DNA of 64,000 nucleotides from Mesorhizobium sp. M4B.F.Ca.ET.203.01.1.1 (GCF_004791025.1 NZ_SRUO01000002.1:62001-126000), one strand, 5' to 3'. Shown: positions 34,182 through 44,411, counted from the stretch's first letter. Notes: a model not told the origin generated them from the sequence alone. Numbers and translations: made by a program.

Positions 34182-35411
34182 ATGAATTATGCTCCAGCAA
34201 AGACATCCGCTATCGTTCCTTCGACGGCCATCGCCAAGAGTCGTCGTAAGGGCGTACTTTTTGTGATCGGATCGCTAAACCTTGGCGGCACGGAGAGCCA
34301 ACTCGTACTCCTCGCCAAGGAGTTGGCGCGCCGAGGATGGAGGGTCGAGGTTTTTGCGCTTACGCCGGTAGGCAACATACTGGCCGAACCTCTGACCCGC
34401 GCCGGTGTACCAATTTTCTACGGCCGCCACCGACCGAATTCCCCTGCCGCCGGTTCAAGGACGTCGCCGGGTTTGAAGGAGTTGATGGTCCTCCTGGCTG
34501 CGGCCACCTGGGTTTTCAGGCGGGTGGCTTGGACACGACCGAGCGTGGTCCATGCGTTTCTGCCGCTGACCAATTTCCTCGGCGCCATAGCCGGACGGTT
34601 AGCGTTGGCACCACTTATCGTCACATCACGGCGTGGCCTCGGCAGCCACCAGGAACGCTGGCCTTGGCTCAAATGGATGGATCGGTCCGCTAACCGTTTT
34701 TCCGATGTCGTGGTTGCGAACTCTCTTGCTGTCGCGGCAGACACGGCGACGCGGGACAACTACAGCATCAACCGCATCAAAATTGTCGCAAACGCCCTCG
34801 ATTTTAGCCGGTTCGACAATATCGGCGATCGTCGCAATGGGACCCGGGCTCGACTTGGTCTCGGCCCAGATGAGGTGGGCATCGTCATTGTCGCCAATTT
34901 GATACCGTACAAAGGTCATGACGATCTGATCGAGGCGATTGCCCTTGCGTGCAAAGTGCGCCCGAACATCAAACTCTTTATGGCCGGGCAGGACCGGGGA
35001 ATCGGATCGGCTCTGGCGCAGCAGGCTGAACGCCTCGGCATCGGGCGCAACGTGCAAGCCCTCGGAGTTCAGAGTGATATCCCGGGCTTACTGGCAGGCA
35101 TGGATGTCGGCGTGATCGCGTCCCATGAGGAGGGCTTTTGCAATGCCTTGATGGAGAAACTGGCGGCCGGCCTCCCGGTAGTGGTTACAGACGTAGGCGG
35201 AAATCCGGAGGCAATCTCAGGCCTGCCAGGATGTGTTTTGGTACAACCTCGCGCTCCCACTGACCTCGCTCGAGGTTTGCTGGAGACAGTAGACCGTCTG
35301 CCAAAGCGCAAAACGGAACAGGAGTTTCGCCAGCGGATAATGCGCCAGCGCTATTCGATTGAGGCTATGGCCGACGCCTATGAAGCGCTCTACTTCACGG
35401 GGAATGAATGA
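34182..35411 (+). CDS. glycosyltransferase family 4
   Basis: A 409-residue GT-B retaining transferase. The N-terminal lobe has LFVIGSLNLGGTESQLVLLA, the typical GG-x-E donor-acceptor start of this group. The C-terminal lobe has VANLIPYKGHDDLIEAI and SHEEGFCNALMEKLAAGLPV, which includes the E-x7-E motif. It adds a sugar to the growing lipid-linked unit. Its stop overlaps the next gene by 4 bases. Confidence 0.92.
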   Translation: MNYAPAKTSAIVPSTAIAKSRRKGVLFVIGSLNLGGTESQLVLLAKELARRGWRVEVFALTPVGNILAEPLTRAGVPIFYGRHRPNSPAAGSRTSPGLKELMVLLAAATWVFRRVAWTRPSVVHAFLPLTNFLGAIAGRLALAPLIVTSRRGLGSHQERWPWLKWMDRSANRFSDVVVANSLAVAADTATRDNYSINRIKIVANALDFSRFDNIGDRRNGTRARLGLGPDEVGIVIVANLIPYKGHDDLIEAIALACKVRPNIKLFMAGQDRGIGSALAQQAERLGIGRNVQALGVQSDIPGLLAGMDVGVIASHEEGFCNALMEKLAAGLPVVVTDVGGNPEAISGLPGCVLVQPRAPTDLARGLLETVDRLPKRKTEQEFRQRIMRQRYSIEAMADAYEALYFTGNE

Positions 35412-37069
35412 GCGGGGTTGCAGATGTGGATTGCTCACTAGGCCCGTCGCTGCAAACGAAGTTAGTGAACCTTTCGGCCGGCTTCTGCGCTTTCACAGTC
35501 GTTGTATATCAGGCCTGGTTTATGCCTTTCTCCCTGCCATTGTTCACCGGGCGAGATGGCTATCTCAGGTTGGTCTTATACGCGCTCTATGGCGTTGTAC
35601 TTATCGTCTCTTTGGCAGTGGTAGTGACGCGACGTGACGTGCGCAAAGCTATTTTGCCGCTGGCAATCGGCGCCGCGATTGCGGTGGTACCAATCGCTCT
35701 GCACCCTATAGGGATCGTCAACAGGAGCTATTTGACAACTCTTGCTCTTGGTGGCTCTGCAATCACTCTGATGCTTGCGTTTGCCCCACCGATTGTGCTG
35801 CGGCTGTCCGCTTCGGTTACGGCCCTCAATGCTATCGCTTGCTTCCTGGATGTGCTTTTCACCCATGGCTTTACCACTACGGTTGGCCGTGCTGCGGGGT
35901 TAGCAGTCAACCCGAATGTGGCCGCTGCGGGACTCTTGCTCGGCGGCGCGGCGAGCTATCGCGCCGTACCCAAGGAATGGCGCCCTGGTTTTCTCGTCCT
36001 GGTTGGTGGGGCGCTTGCAATCACCTTGTCCCGCTCCACCATTCTTGCCGCCGTCGCCACCGTCTTCCTTCCAAGTACGGTTGGCATCTGGCAATATTAC
36101 AGAGCTGCCCGAAGATTCCGGATCGACACCGCTGCTTGGATGCGGGCTCTCGCTGTGGCTGTTGTGCTGCTATTGGTAACTTCCGTAGCACTGACCACTA
36201 ACCGCTACTTTCGAGCTGCCATTAGCCAGTCTTTCGCAGGAGTGTTGTCCGTAAACACGGACCTTAGTGAGGCAGGCGAAGCTGTCGACACGTCGCTCGC
36301 CCGGGCAGCGGCTCCGATAGGACATCCTCCCCAAACAAATGACGCGAGCCCGCTTTCGATTGAACCGCCTGAGTTGGCGTCTTCTAGAAGCGGCCCAGCT
36401 CTATCCGAGGAAAGCCTGCCAGGAGATGTCGCCTCTCCTCCCAAAGCGAGTCCGTCTGCATCAGGCGCGGCCAGGATTCAGGCCCTCAGCGAACGGCTGA
36501 CAGGTGAAAGTAAGAGAAATTCTATCTCCGCCCGCGCTCTGTTTTTGGAACGCGGCCTATTGGCATACCGGACAGGCGGTTTTTTTGGTCGTGGGCTGGA
36601 GGAGGCTCATGTCTTTGTTCCTCACAACACTTTTGTCCTTTTTGCTATCGCTTTCGGCCATATCGGCTGGCTGGTCCCACTCGGCTTCCTCGTGTTCGCC
36701 TTCTCGTTGGTTCGTGACGCCGAAGATCTGCCACTCGGGGTCGCTCTCTCAGGCGTTATGCTGACTTCGCATGATGTCTTGCTGACGCCGAGTTTGTTCA
36801 TACCCGTGGCTATCGGCATAGGCAGCATGCTCGCCGCAAAGACCAATCCCAGCCGAAGCAGAGAAGCATATTCGAGCTTTGTGTTTGGAATAGGCGGAGG
36901 CGTCGGGTTATTCGCTGCCGCTTCCGTTGTCCTGTTGATTTCGCCGCCGACCGGTGTCGATCTCACGGCTAATCCGCTCTACTTCATGCTTTTGGGGACC
37001 GTCGTCGCCTGGGCTGTTGCGACACTTTATTTTTTCTGTCGCTCTCGTCGAAGCGGCCCCGGCGCATAG
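35408..37069 (+). CDS. O-antigen polymerase/ligase-like membrane protein
   Basis: A 553-residue integral membrane protein coupled to the preceding glycosyltransferase by an ATGA overlap. About eleven hydrophobic segments flank a large hydrophilic loop (about 285-385) rich in Pro, Ser and Ala. The loop is followed by GFFGRGLEEAHVFVPHNTFV, the short H-N-T version of the Wzy_C active block. It would polymerise or ligate the glycan on the periplasmic side. The long disordered loop is unusual. Together with the gene at 23060-24424 it makes two such proteins in one locus. Confidence 0.82.
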   Translation: MSGVADVDCSLGPSLQTKLVNLSAGFCAFTVVVYQAWFMPFSLPLFTGRDGYLRLVLYALYGVVLIVSLAVVVTRRDVRKAILPLAIGAAIAVVPIALHPIGIVNRSYLTTLALGGSAITLMLAFAPPIVLRLSASVTALNAIACFLDVLFTHGFTTTVGRAAGLAVNPNVAAAGLLLGGAASYRAVPKEWRPGFLVLVGGALAITLSRSTILAAVATVFLPSTVGIWQYYRAARRFRIDTAAWMRALAVAVVLLLVTSVALTTNRYFRAAISQSFAGVLSVNTDLSEAGEAVDTSLARAAAPIGHPPQTNDASPLSIEPPELASSRSGPALSEESLPGDVASPPKASPSASGAARIQALSERLTGESKRNSISARALFLERGLLAYRTGGFFGRGLEEAHVFVPHNTFVLFAIAFGHIGWLVPLGFLVFAFSLVRDAEDLPLGVALSGVMLTSHDVLLTPSLFIPVAIGIGSMLAAKTNPSRSREAYSSFVFGIGGGVGLFAAASVVLLISPPTGVDLTANPLYFMLLGTVVAWAVATLYFFCRSRRSGPGA

Positions 37070-37087
37070 GCGAGGCGCTTGGCGCGA

Positions 37088-39172
37088 CTATCCGGCCCGC
37101 CGAAGGTCGATCGACTGGACGGTCAGATCACCTCGGAGCATCTCGATAATTTTCGGAACAATGAGCCTCGCGCCGAAGATCGAGAGGTGGTTCTCGTCGA
37201 CGTAGAGGCTGTGCCCTGCGCTGTTTGTCATTCGGCATTCCGCGGCGGGGCAGATCGCGTCCAGCGGATCAACGAATTGAAACTGGGAATGGCGGCCTGC
37301 AAAAGCCGCGAAAGCCGCTTTGAATGCGACATGCTCTACCTTCGAGGACGCCGGGCATGGAAGCGAGAAATAGTTCGGCCTGAGAGCACAGATCAGGTTC
37401 GTGTTTGGAGCGTGTCCGATCAAGATGACCGGTCCGCGAAACCCGGTGTACAGCTTGGAGATGTCTTCGAGCATTGTCGGAAACAGCTTTGCCAGATTAC
37501 GGATATCGACAGGCGCCCCATCAGCCTTCCTTTCTAGAATGTTGCGATATCCTGGCCAGCGCTGAGCGTGGACGATGGCAGCGATCCCCCCAGCGTTCAA
37601 CCAACGGGCTGCTTGTTCTGTTGCGGCTCGACAATGTTGCGTCACCGCGCCTCTAGGCCGGCTCTGAAGGTCCGCTCCGAAATAGCAGCTGCCGGCTTGC
37701 GCTGGCAGGAAGTGAAATTCCTTCCCGCCAAGCTCTTCAAGGGCGCGGGTGTAGTGGTCAACGTGCGAGTCCCCGACGATGAGAATCTTCGTCGGGCTTT
37801 GAAGATTTCCGAATTCGCAGAAATCCTCACAGCCACGAGAGCCCGTGATCGATTTCAAGGTCGATCGATCGGCCAGTTCACCTCCCGCGATCGCCGATGG
37901 CGACCGCCAAGGCATACCGTCCCACATTGAGTAGCTGATCAGCGAGAGGGTAAGCAGGCCTGCCAACGCAAGCCCTGCGGGTCCGACGAAGCCGCGGCCA
38001 ACACGATACGGCTGTTCAACGAAGTGAAACATCATGACTGCCAAGGCGAGAGACAGGAACCCGACGAGAACAGCCTCTTTCGGCAGCAGCGGCCGCAGAA
38101 GGCCATACTCACAGAATACGATCAGGGGCCAGTGCACTAGGTAAAGTGAATAGCTGATGCGCCCGACATAGGCTGCGGGGCCATTGCGTAAAACAAGCGC
38201 CACATGTCGTGAGCGATCCGCGTAAAGCACCATCGCGGCTCCGACTGTAGGCACGAGCACATTGAGGGCGGGTGCGTGCGCCGTGTCGTCCAGAAAGAAG
38301 ACGGCGCTGCCTATGAGCACCAATCCAAGCAAGGCGAGGAGTTCGTGGGTAGCCAAGGCTCGCGGGTGTGGAAGCCAGACCAATACCGCGCCACAAGCAA
38401 ATTCGAACACGCGGAAAGGCATATTGTAAAAGACGGTCGCCCGGCCGTCCGAAAGCCATTCGGCAGTCCGCGTTCCAGCAAGCAGCCAAAATGATCCGTC
38501 TTGGAATGCGAAAATTAGCCAGAAGCCCAAAACTGCGATCGCCAGGATTGGCCAAACCATCCGACGTCGGAATAGGGCGAGCAAACCCGAAAGCAGGAGC
38601 GGCCACACGCAATAGAACTGCCACTCGACACTCAGGGACCAAGTGTGCAGCAGGGGCTTCATACGCGCGGCCAGGTCGAAGTAGCCGGATTCTCGCCAGA
38701 AGAGTACGTTCGAAACCCCTAGAGTGGCGGCCAAAAGCGACTCTGCGAAGGTCTCCAAGTGCTGTGGAGCGAACAGAAGAACCGCAGCAATGCACGACAG
38801 GGCCAGTGTCGCAAAGAGAGCCGGCAGCAGCCGGCGAGCGCGGCGCCGATAGAACTGCGCCAGGCTGAAACGCCCTCCGTCGATATCGGCTACAACAATC
38901 TTCGTGATCAGAAAACCGCTGATCACGAAAAAAACATCGACACCGACAAAGCCACCGGAAAACCCGAAAATCCTCAAATGAAAGCAGAGCACTGCCAAAA
39001 CAGCGAGCGCTCTAAGGCCATCTATCTCTGCCCGATGATGGTTCAGCCTGTCCCGTGTTGCGAGTGACGCAGCGGAGGTCGAACCGCCTTGCTCCTCAAC
39101 GGGCAAGGCAACGCTGCTTCCCCGCCAAGTTGCGCCAGCCGTAGTTGAAGACAGGGCTTGGCGGTTTCGCAT
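37088..39172 (-). CDS. acyltransferase with C-terminal SGNH domain (OafA-like)
   Basis: A 694-residue protein. The N-terminal Acyl_transf_3 domain (about 45-400) has ten or more membrane helices and the substrate motif EIDGLRALAVLAVLCFH. The C-terminal domain has the SGNH esterase motif GDSHVDH and a D-x-x-H block (DENHLSIFG). The OafA/YrhL family moves acetyl groups across the membrane and O-acetylates sugars of surface polysaccharides. It lies 4 bases after a paralogue on the same strand. Confidence 0.92.
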   Translation of the reverse strand: MRNRQALSSTTAGATWRGSSVALPVEEQGGSTSAASLATRDRLNHHRAEIDGLRALAVLAVLCFHLRIFGFSGGFVGVDVFFVISGFLITKIVVADIDGGRFSLAQFYRRRARRLLPALFATLALSCIAAVLLFAPQHLETFAESLLAATLGVSNVLFWRESGYFDLAARMKPLLHTWSLSVEWQFYCVWPLLLSGLLALFRRRMVWPILAIAVLGFWLIFAFQDGSFWLLAGTRTAEWLSDGRATVFYNMPFRVFEFACGAVLVWLPHPRALATHELLALLGLVLIGSAVFFLDDTAHAPALNVLVPTVGAAMVLYADRSRHVALVLRNGPAAYVGRISYSLYLVHWPLIVFCEYGLLRPLLPKEAVLVGFLSLALAVMMFHFVEQPYRVGRGFVGPAGLALAGLLTLSLISYSMWDGMPWRSPSAIAGGELADRSTLKSITGSRGCEDFCEFGNLQSPTKILIVGDSHVDHYTRALEELGGKEFHFLPAQAGSCYFGADLQSRPRGAVTQHCRAATEQAARWLNAGGIAAIVHAQRWPGYRNILERKADGAPVDIRNLAKLFPTMLEDISKLYTGFRGPVILIGHAPNTNLICALRPNYFSLPCPASSKVEHVAFKAAFAAFAGRHSQFQFVDPLDAICPAAECRMTNSAGHSLYVDENHLSIFGARLIVPKIIEMLRGDLTVQSIDLRRAG

Positions 39173-39176
39173 GCCC

Positions 39177-41288
39177 CTAGTTGCTCTTGAGGGTTGTCGG
39201 AGACCGTGGAACGTTCATGACCGATACCCGCGTCTGCCTGTCATCAGCAGCGAGGGCCTGGTAGAGGCCCATCACCCGCGCGAGCACGTCGTCGGTCTCC
39301 GGCTTCAAGTTTCTGCGTACATGCGATGCATCGCGGTAAATGAACTCACCATTGATGTAGGTGGCGCACTGCCCGTTCGGGCACATCCCTTTGAGCGGAT
39401 CGACAAAGAACACCCCGTCATGCTCAGTGAGCGACGCCAGCGCGGCGACCATCGGTGACCACACCCGCAGGATCCGCTCACTGTCGATATCGGTCGAGCA
39501 ACGCCTCAATATCCTGCTTTCGCGCATCGCCGCGCACGAGGTCAAATCCAAACCTGGCCCAGGCACCTGACCAATGATTCCAACGCGCCGCTCGGGAGCG
39601 GCGATTTCTTCAACGAGGCTTCGCAGGCCGTCGCGCATCAGCAGGACTTGGTCCGCTTGCCGCCCGTCGTCAGCAACGACATTGGTGTAGGCAAGGCTTG
39701 TCCAGGCTGAGGACAGAACCACGAGGTCGATGTCCGTGCGCTGTCTCAGCATGCTGACCGCGGCCGTTCGGGACGATGCGCAGCTTTCCCGGTAGTTAGG
39801 TTGCTCCGGAAAGTCGCGATGGACACCTTCTCCGAATGCGGCCGGGCAGGCATGATAAAGAAAGAAGGCCGTATTCTCCCTTTGGCCAACCGCATCCAAT
39901 AGCGGGGCGAGATGCTCCGCATGGCTGTCACCCCACAGCATGGCATGGCGTGCCGCCTTGTCCCAAGGTGCTCCGAATGCGCAAAACGTGCCGTCCAGCT
40001 CGGCGATCTTGACCATCCGCGGACACGGCCAGTCCCACATCACCTCGAGGCTGCGCATCGCCTCAACCTCCCTCGGGATTCTGCTGGCGATACCCCCCGC
40101 TTGGAAGATTGAATTGCCGCACAGACCGACCATCAACGCTGCGGTCGCGCCGGCGATGACGGTTCTCATCGGGGGCGGCCGCAGCCGGCGAACGGGTTCT
40201 TCGACGAATCGCCAGGACAAATAGGCCGTCGCCCAGGCTGCCGCGATGAGGATCAGCGCTTCGCCCGCTGTCGGCATCGCGCCGCCGGCATAGTGACGGA
40301 AAAAGACCAGAATCGGCCAGTGCCAGAGGTACAGGCTGTATGAAATTTTTCCTGTAAAGCGGAGCGGCCCGCTTGAAAGAACCGCCGTAGCGATGGAAGG
40401 AGAACAAGGCCAGACGAGCAAGACAGCACCAGCCACCGGGGCGAGTGCACTCAGTCCCGGAAATGGCTGGCTCGAGGATAGCCAGATGGAGCTAGCGGCT
40501 ATCAGGCAAAGGCCAACCAAGCCGAACGCCTCGGAAGTGCCACGGCGGCCGATCGGCGGAACAAAAACCAGCAGTCCGCCTAGTGCCAGTTCCCAACCCC
40601 GGCTGAAGGGAGCATAGAACGCTTGCTTGGGATCGACTGCCACCAGGTGCAGGGCAGTCGAAAAGCTGATCAACGCGACAAGGCAGATCGCCGCCACGGT
40701 CGGCGACCGCTGGCGCCGCCACAAGCGGTTGGCGATGAACAAGAGAGCTGGCCATACGAGGTAGAACTGCTCTTCGACGCCGAGGGACCAAAGATGCAGG
40801 AGCGGCAGTAGAGTCGCCTCGCGGTCGAAATAACCAGTGTTCCAGAGGAAATAGTAGTTTCCAAGCCCGGCAGCGGAGAAGGCCGCACTGCGCCCAAGAC
40901 CGGCATAGTCACCCGGGAGCAGAAGAAACCAACCCGCCGTGAGCGACAGCCCGATCATCACCAGCATTGCTGGCAGGATACGACGCGCGCGCCGACCGTA
41001 GAATTCGGCGAACGACAGTTCGGCGCTCTCCGCAACCAAAAGGCGTGTGATCAAGTAGCCCGAGATTACGAAGAAGATGTCAACGCCGATGAATCCCCCC
41101 GGAAAACCGGGAACGCCGAAATGAAAAAGGATGACGGTGATGACCGCGACAGCGCGCAAACCGTCGACGTCTGCCCGATAATCGAACTTCAAAGGTTCCC
41201 CCGAGCTATCTGTCGAAACGTCATAGCGTGATTGCAATCGGTGAGTCGACGGCGCGACAAGGCGCGGCCTGCGACGTTGCGATTCCAA
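39177..41288 (-). CDS. acyltransferase with C-terminal SGNH domain (OafA-like), paralogue
   Basis: A 703-residue protein with the same two-domain layout as the next gene downstream. The acyltransferase part has DVDGLRAVAVITVILFHFG and IGVDIFFVISGYLITRLL; the SGNH part has WGDSHAEH and DASHVRRN. The two proteins differ enough, especially in the C-terminal half, to suggest different sugar positions or acyl groups. They probably form a two-gene operon. Confidence 0.92.
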   Translation of the reverse strand: MESQRRRPRLVAPSTHRLQSRYDVSTDSSGEPLKFDYRADVDGLRAVAVITVILFHFGVPGFPGGFIGVDIFFVISGYLITRLLVAESAELSFAEFYGRRARRILPAMLVMIGLSLTAGWFLLLPGDYAGLGRSAAFSAAGLGNYYFLWNTGYFDREATLLPLLHLWSLGVEEQFYLVWPALLFIANRLWRRQRSPTVAAICLVALISFSTALHLVAVDPKQAFYAPFSRGWELALGGLLVFVPPIGRRGTSEAFGLVGLCLIAASSIWLSSSQPFPGLSALAPVAGAVLLVWPCSPSIATAVLSSGPLRFTGKISYSLYLWHWPILVFFRHYAGGAMPTAGEALILIAAAWATAYLSWRFVEEPVRRLRPPPMRTVIAGATAALMVGLCGNSIFQAGGIASRIPREVEAMRSLEVMWDWPCPRMVKIAELDGTFCAFGAPWDKAARHAMLWGDSHAEHLAPLLDAVGQRENTAFFLYHACPAAFGEGVHRDFPEQPNYRESCASSRTAAVSMLRQRTDIDLVVLSSAWTSLAYTNVVADDGRQADQVLLMRDGLRSLVEEIAAPERRVGIIGQVPGPGLDLTSCAAMRESRILRRCSTDIDSERILRVWSPMVAALASLTEHDGVFFVDPLKGMCPNGQCATYINGEFIYRDASHVRRNLKPETDDVLARVMGLYQALAADDRQTRVSVMNVPRSPTTLKSN

Positions 41289-41586
41289 TAGTTTCGAATA
41301 CTACCGCTTCCTTGCAATGCTAGACCGCGAGAAACATGGGGATACCCTGACAATTCATTTCACGCTAGAACGACAAAAACCTACACAGGTGTACCGGAAT
41401 CAGTTCTGCCTGTTGGGCTAGGGGCAGCTGGCTCCCGGGGACATGTCGGGGCTTCGTTGGAGATATCGAGGGCCACCGAAAACTCGGCCGACTTGTAGAA
41501 AACGAGTTGTTCATCGTGTCCTTGACTGTATAGAAAGGCTATCCCGTGCGTAGCGAGGGCCACGGGTCGTTCTGGAGGCGGCAACT

Positions 41587-42600
41587 TTGGACAACCATAG
41601 CCCGGACGTGGTTGAATTCGGCCCGCGGACACATGCCCTGGTTACAGGTGGCGCGGGCTTTCTTGGATCGGCGCTGGTCGATCTGTTACTTGACCGCAAT
41701 TGCAGCGTAACCGTCATCGATGATCTCTCGAACGGCTCGCTTCGCAACCTTCCGGTCGGCAATCCCCGCCTGACGATCCGTACCTTCAGGGTCGGCAGCC
41801 CGGCCTTCAATGCGGCGGTCCATGACGAGGTTGGTCTGGCTGACGCCGTATTCCATCTGGCGAGCCCGATCGGGGTTCAGCTTGCCCACACGGAACGCTT
41901 TGCTGTCACCAGCGGCATTCTTGAATCAGGTTGCGCAATCGTCGAGGCGTGCCGGCTGCACCGGCGTCCGCTTCTCTATACGTCGAGTTCGGAAGTTTAC
42001 GGCTCCGGTCGCGACCGTCCGATTACAGAGTCCGATCCTGTGGTGACGGATCTCCGACCGCGATGGGGATATGCTGCCGCCAAGGCAGCGGTTGAGCATC
42101 TGATAGCCGGATTGTTTTTCGATTTCGGCATTCCCGCCTGGATTGTGCGGCCGTTCAACATGGCTGGGCCTCGGCAGCGCTCGGCGACCGGCCTCGTGCT
42201 GCCGGTATTTGTAAACTCGGCCTTACGGGGCGAACCGCTTGTCGTTCACGACGACGGCGAGCAAAGGCGGGCATTCCTGCATGTTACCGACGCCGCCGAA
42301 GGGTTGCTCCTGGTCATGCAATGCCGATCCTTGCGAGGACGGCCGGTCAATCTGGGTGGCAGCGAGGCAGTGCAGATCGGAAATCTCGCAAGGATGGTGG
42401 TTGAGGCGACCAACACGAACGCGCCGATCGTCATGAAGTCTTCCAACGCGGTCTATGGCGAGAAGTTCGCCGTAACGCATGATCGCGTACCGGATACGAG
42501 TCTTCTGAGCACCATGACAGGCTGGCGCCCGCTGCGAAGCACAAGGCAGACGATTGCCGACTGCATCGAGCATATGCGTACCGAACGAGTGATGGCTTGA
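41587..42600 (+). CDS. NAD-dependent epimerase/dehydratase
   Basis: A 337-residue extended SDR from a TTG start, chosen for GGAGG (41574-41578) 8 bases upstream. The NAD loop GGAGFLG is near residue 21, LYTSSSEVYGSG carries the Ser, and WGYAAAKAAVEHL carries the YxxxK pair. The VRPFNMAGPRQR block is usual for UDP-sugar epimerases and decarboxylases. It precedes and overlaps (ATGA) a WecA-like transferase, so it may make the first sugar of the repeat unit. Confidence 0.88.
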   Translation: MDNHSPDVVEFGPRTHALVTGGAGFLGSALVDLLLDRNCSVTVIDDLSNGSLRNLPVGNPRLTIRTFRVGSPAFNAAVHDEVGLADAVFHLASPIGVQLAHTERFAVTSGILESGCAIVEACRLHRRPLLYTSSSEVYGSGRDRPITESDPVVTDLRPRWGYAAAKAAVEHLIAGLFFDFGIPAWIVRPFNMAGPRQRSATGLVLPVFVNSALRGEPLVVHDDGEQRRAFLHVTDAAEGLLLVMQCRSLRGRPVNLGGSEAVQIGNLARMVVEATNTNAPIVMKSSNAVYGEKFAVTHDRVPDTSLLSTMTGWRPLRSTRQTIADCIEHMRTERVMA

Positions 42601-43385
42601 CGCTTGGCTTATTGGTCCCGTTCATCGGGGCCCTGTTCATTGCGGTTCCTGGCGTATGGCTGTTCGCTCGCCTTGCGAGGCGCATCGGGGCTGTCTCCAA
42701 GGTCAAGAGCGACCGATGGCACACATCGGGCGAAGTCCCTCGACTTGCAGGGCCTGCCCTACTGATCGCGATGTCTCCATGGCTTCCGGTTGGCCATATC
42801 CTGTTGCTGGCTCTTCTCTGCCTAGTCGGCGCACTCGATGATGTCCGATCCCTTTCCGCCGGCGCCAAGGCAGCAGCGTTGGCCGCGGCGGCGATACTTG
42901 CCGGGATCATCACAGGTTTTTGGTGGGTACCGATCGTCATTTGGATCGCCTGCAACGCGGTCAACATGCTCGATCACGCCGATGGACTTGCCGCGACCAC
43001 AATCGCAGCCGCCTCTTTCGGCCTCGGCGGTGATGCCGGGCTGGCCTGCGCCGGTGCCTGCCTCGGGTTCCTTTGCTTCAACTATCCGCCAGCACGTGTC
43101 TTCATGGGTGACAGCGGCAGCCTTCTGCTCGGCGCGGCAGTCGTGCTTCACGCTTCGGAAAGAGGTTTCGGCTCCTCGTTGGCGTGGCTTGCCGTCCCAC
43201 TGATCGATGCAGTATTCGTTATCATCCGCCGCTTGCGACGAGGACGGCGGCCTTGGATTGGCGGTACGGACCACCTCGGCCATACGTTGCTGCGGCTGGG
43301 CGTAGGCGGTAAGACTTTACCGGCCCTTTATGGGGTAACGGCACTCGCACTAGGCTTGGCATTCACTGCTTGGCAAAGTTCATAG
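42597..43385 (+). CDS. WecA/TagO-like polyprenyl-phosphate sugar-1-phosphate transferase
   Basis: A 262-residue membrane protein of the MraY/WecA family (GT4-type phosphoglycosyltransferase). The motifs VPRLAG, LVGALDDVRSLSAGAKA, NAVNMLDHADGLA with the Asp residues for Mg binding, and FMGDSGSLLLG are all present. It is shorter than Escherichia coli WecA (about 367 residues), matching a compact rhizobial form. It starts glycan assembly on undecaprenyl phosphate in the inner membrane. Translation is coupled to the epimerase gene. Confidence 0.9.
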   Translation: MTLGLLVPFIGALFIAVPGVWLFARLARRIGAVSKVKSDRWHTSGEVPRLAGPALLIAMSPWLPVGHILLLALLCLVGALDDVRSLSAGAKAAALAAAAILAGIITGFWWVPIVIWIACNAVNMLDHADGLAATTIAAASFGLGGDAGLACAGACLGFLCFNYPPARVFMGDSGSLLLGAAVVLHASERGFGSSLAWLAVPLIDAVFVIIRRLRRGRRPWIGGTDHLGHTLLRLGVGGKTLPALYGVTALALGLAFTAWQSS

Positions 43386-43620
43386 AACCAAACGGGTATC
43401 ACAATCCCCAGGCCGCCTTCCGAAACCGCAGCCCAGCACGCTGCGAAATATGGCGGCAATTTTCGGTGCCCTCGACTTATGTGACCTGGGTGTTCGCGGC
43501 AGAAGGGTTCATTCAACCACGGCCGATATCATCGCCAGTCCTGACAGAAGGTTGGGGAGAGCACCTGCGGCAAATCCGCTGCCAAGCTCAGGTTGACTAT
43601 GGCCGGACTAGGCGCGACGA

Positions 43621-44403
43621 TCAGATTGCAAAGCCCTCACCGTCCGTCCCGTCGATGAGCGGGTCGGGAGCGCATGCGGCGGCGACGCGGGCCGCATCGA
43701 GAATTTCGATCGTCTGGCCGTCGACCCTGATGCCTGACTTTCCCAGGCTCGACAGTGCACGCGAAAAGGACTCGCGTGTTATGCCGAGCTCGGAGGCGAT
43801 GAGCGTCTTCTCGAACGGCAGAACGGCTCGGTCCGGCGTGCCCTGCCGCTTCGACAGGGCCAGGAGATAGCAACCAACGCGCTCGGTCGAGCTCCTTAGC
43901 TTAAGGTTCTTGATCTGCCGGACCATGCGTCGAAATTGAGCGGCGAGGCTTCCGATCGCCGCATGAGCCAGCAAAGGCTCTACTTCCACCGCCGCCCGAA
44001 ACGCTCCCGCTTGAATCAACAAGAACCGCGAAGGCTCTGGCACTCGGGCCTGCATGAGATAAGGCGCGCCGGTCAGGACGGCGGCGGGTATGACGAGATC
44101 TGGGGCTCTGACAGCCTCGATCAAGACTTCACGGCCTTCGGCCGATCGTCCAAACAACTGGGCCGACCCTGCCAGCACGATCAGCTGGAAGTTCGGCACG
44201 TCGCCTTGTTCGAACAGAACGGTGCCTGCGGACACGCTGTGCACCATGGCATGTCGCATCAAATCGGTCCGGCGGGGTACGGGTAACCCCCGAAACAACG
44301 GCAGCTCCTCCGGCGCCACGCCCTCATACGTCAGGTCATCCAAATGTGTCGTCTCCGATTTGAGGCTTCCCTTTGCTTCCGCATCCTGAGTGACAAATGT
44401 CAC
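43621..44403 (-). CDS. narR: Crp/Fnr family regulator, NarR-like
   Basis: A 260-residue protein with a cyclic-nucleotide-binding-type β-barrel (HSVSAGTVLFEQGDVPNFQLI) and a C-terminal winged helix (LIASELGITRESFSRALSSLG). There is no N-terminal cysteine cluster, so it is not an oxygen-sensing iron-sulfur FNR. Cysteine-free members next to narK, as in Paracoccus, are called NarR and respond to nitrate or nitrite. The start is a GTG at 44401-44403 with AAGG upstream. The FNR-type box lies only 8-22 bases before it, which would suit self-repression. The name is given by context and should be treated as likely. Confidence 0.82.
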   Translation of the reverse strand: MTFVTQDAEAKGSLKSETTHLDDLTYEGVAPEELPLFRGLPVPRRTDLMRHAMVHSVSAGTVLFEQGDVPNFQLIVLAGSAQLFGRSAEGREVLIEAVRAPDLVIPAAVLTGAPYLMQARVPEPSRFLLIQAGAFRAAVEVEPLLAHAAIGSLAAQFRRMVRQIKNLKLRSSTERVGCYLLALSKRQGTPDRAVLPFEKTLIASELGITRESFSRALSSLGKSGIRVDGQTIEILDAARVAAACAPDPLIDGTDGEGFAI

Positions 44404-44411
44404 GGCATGCC

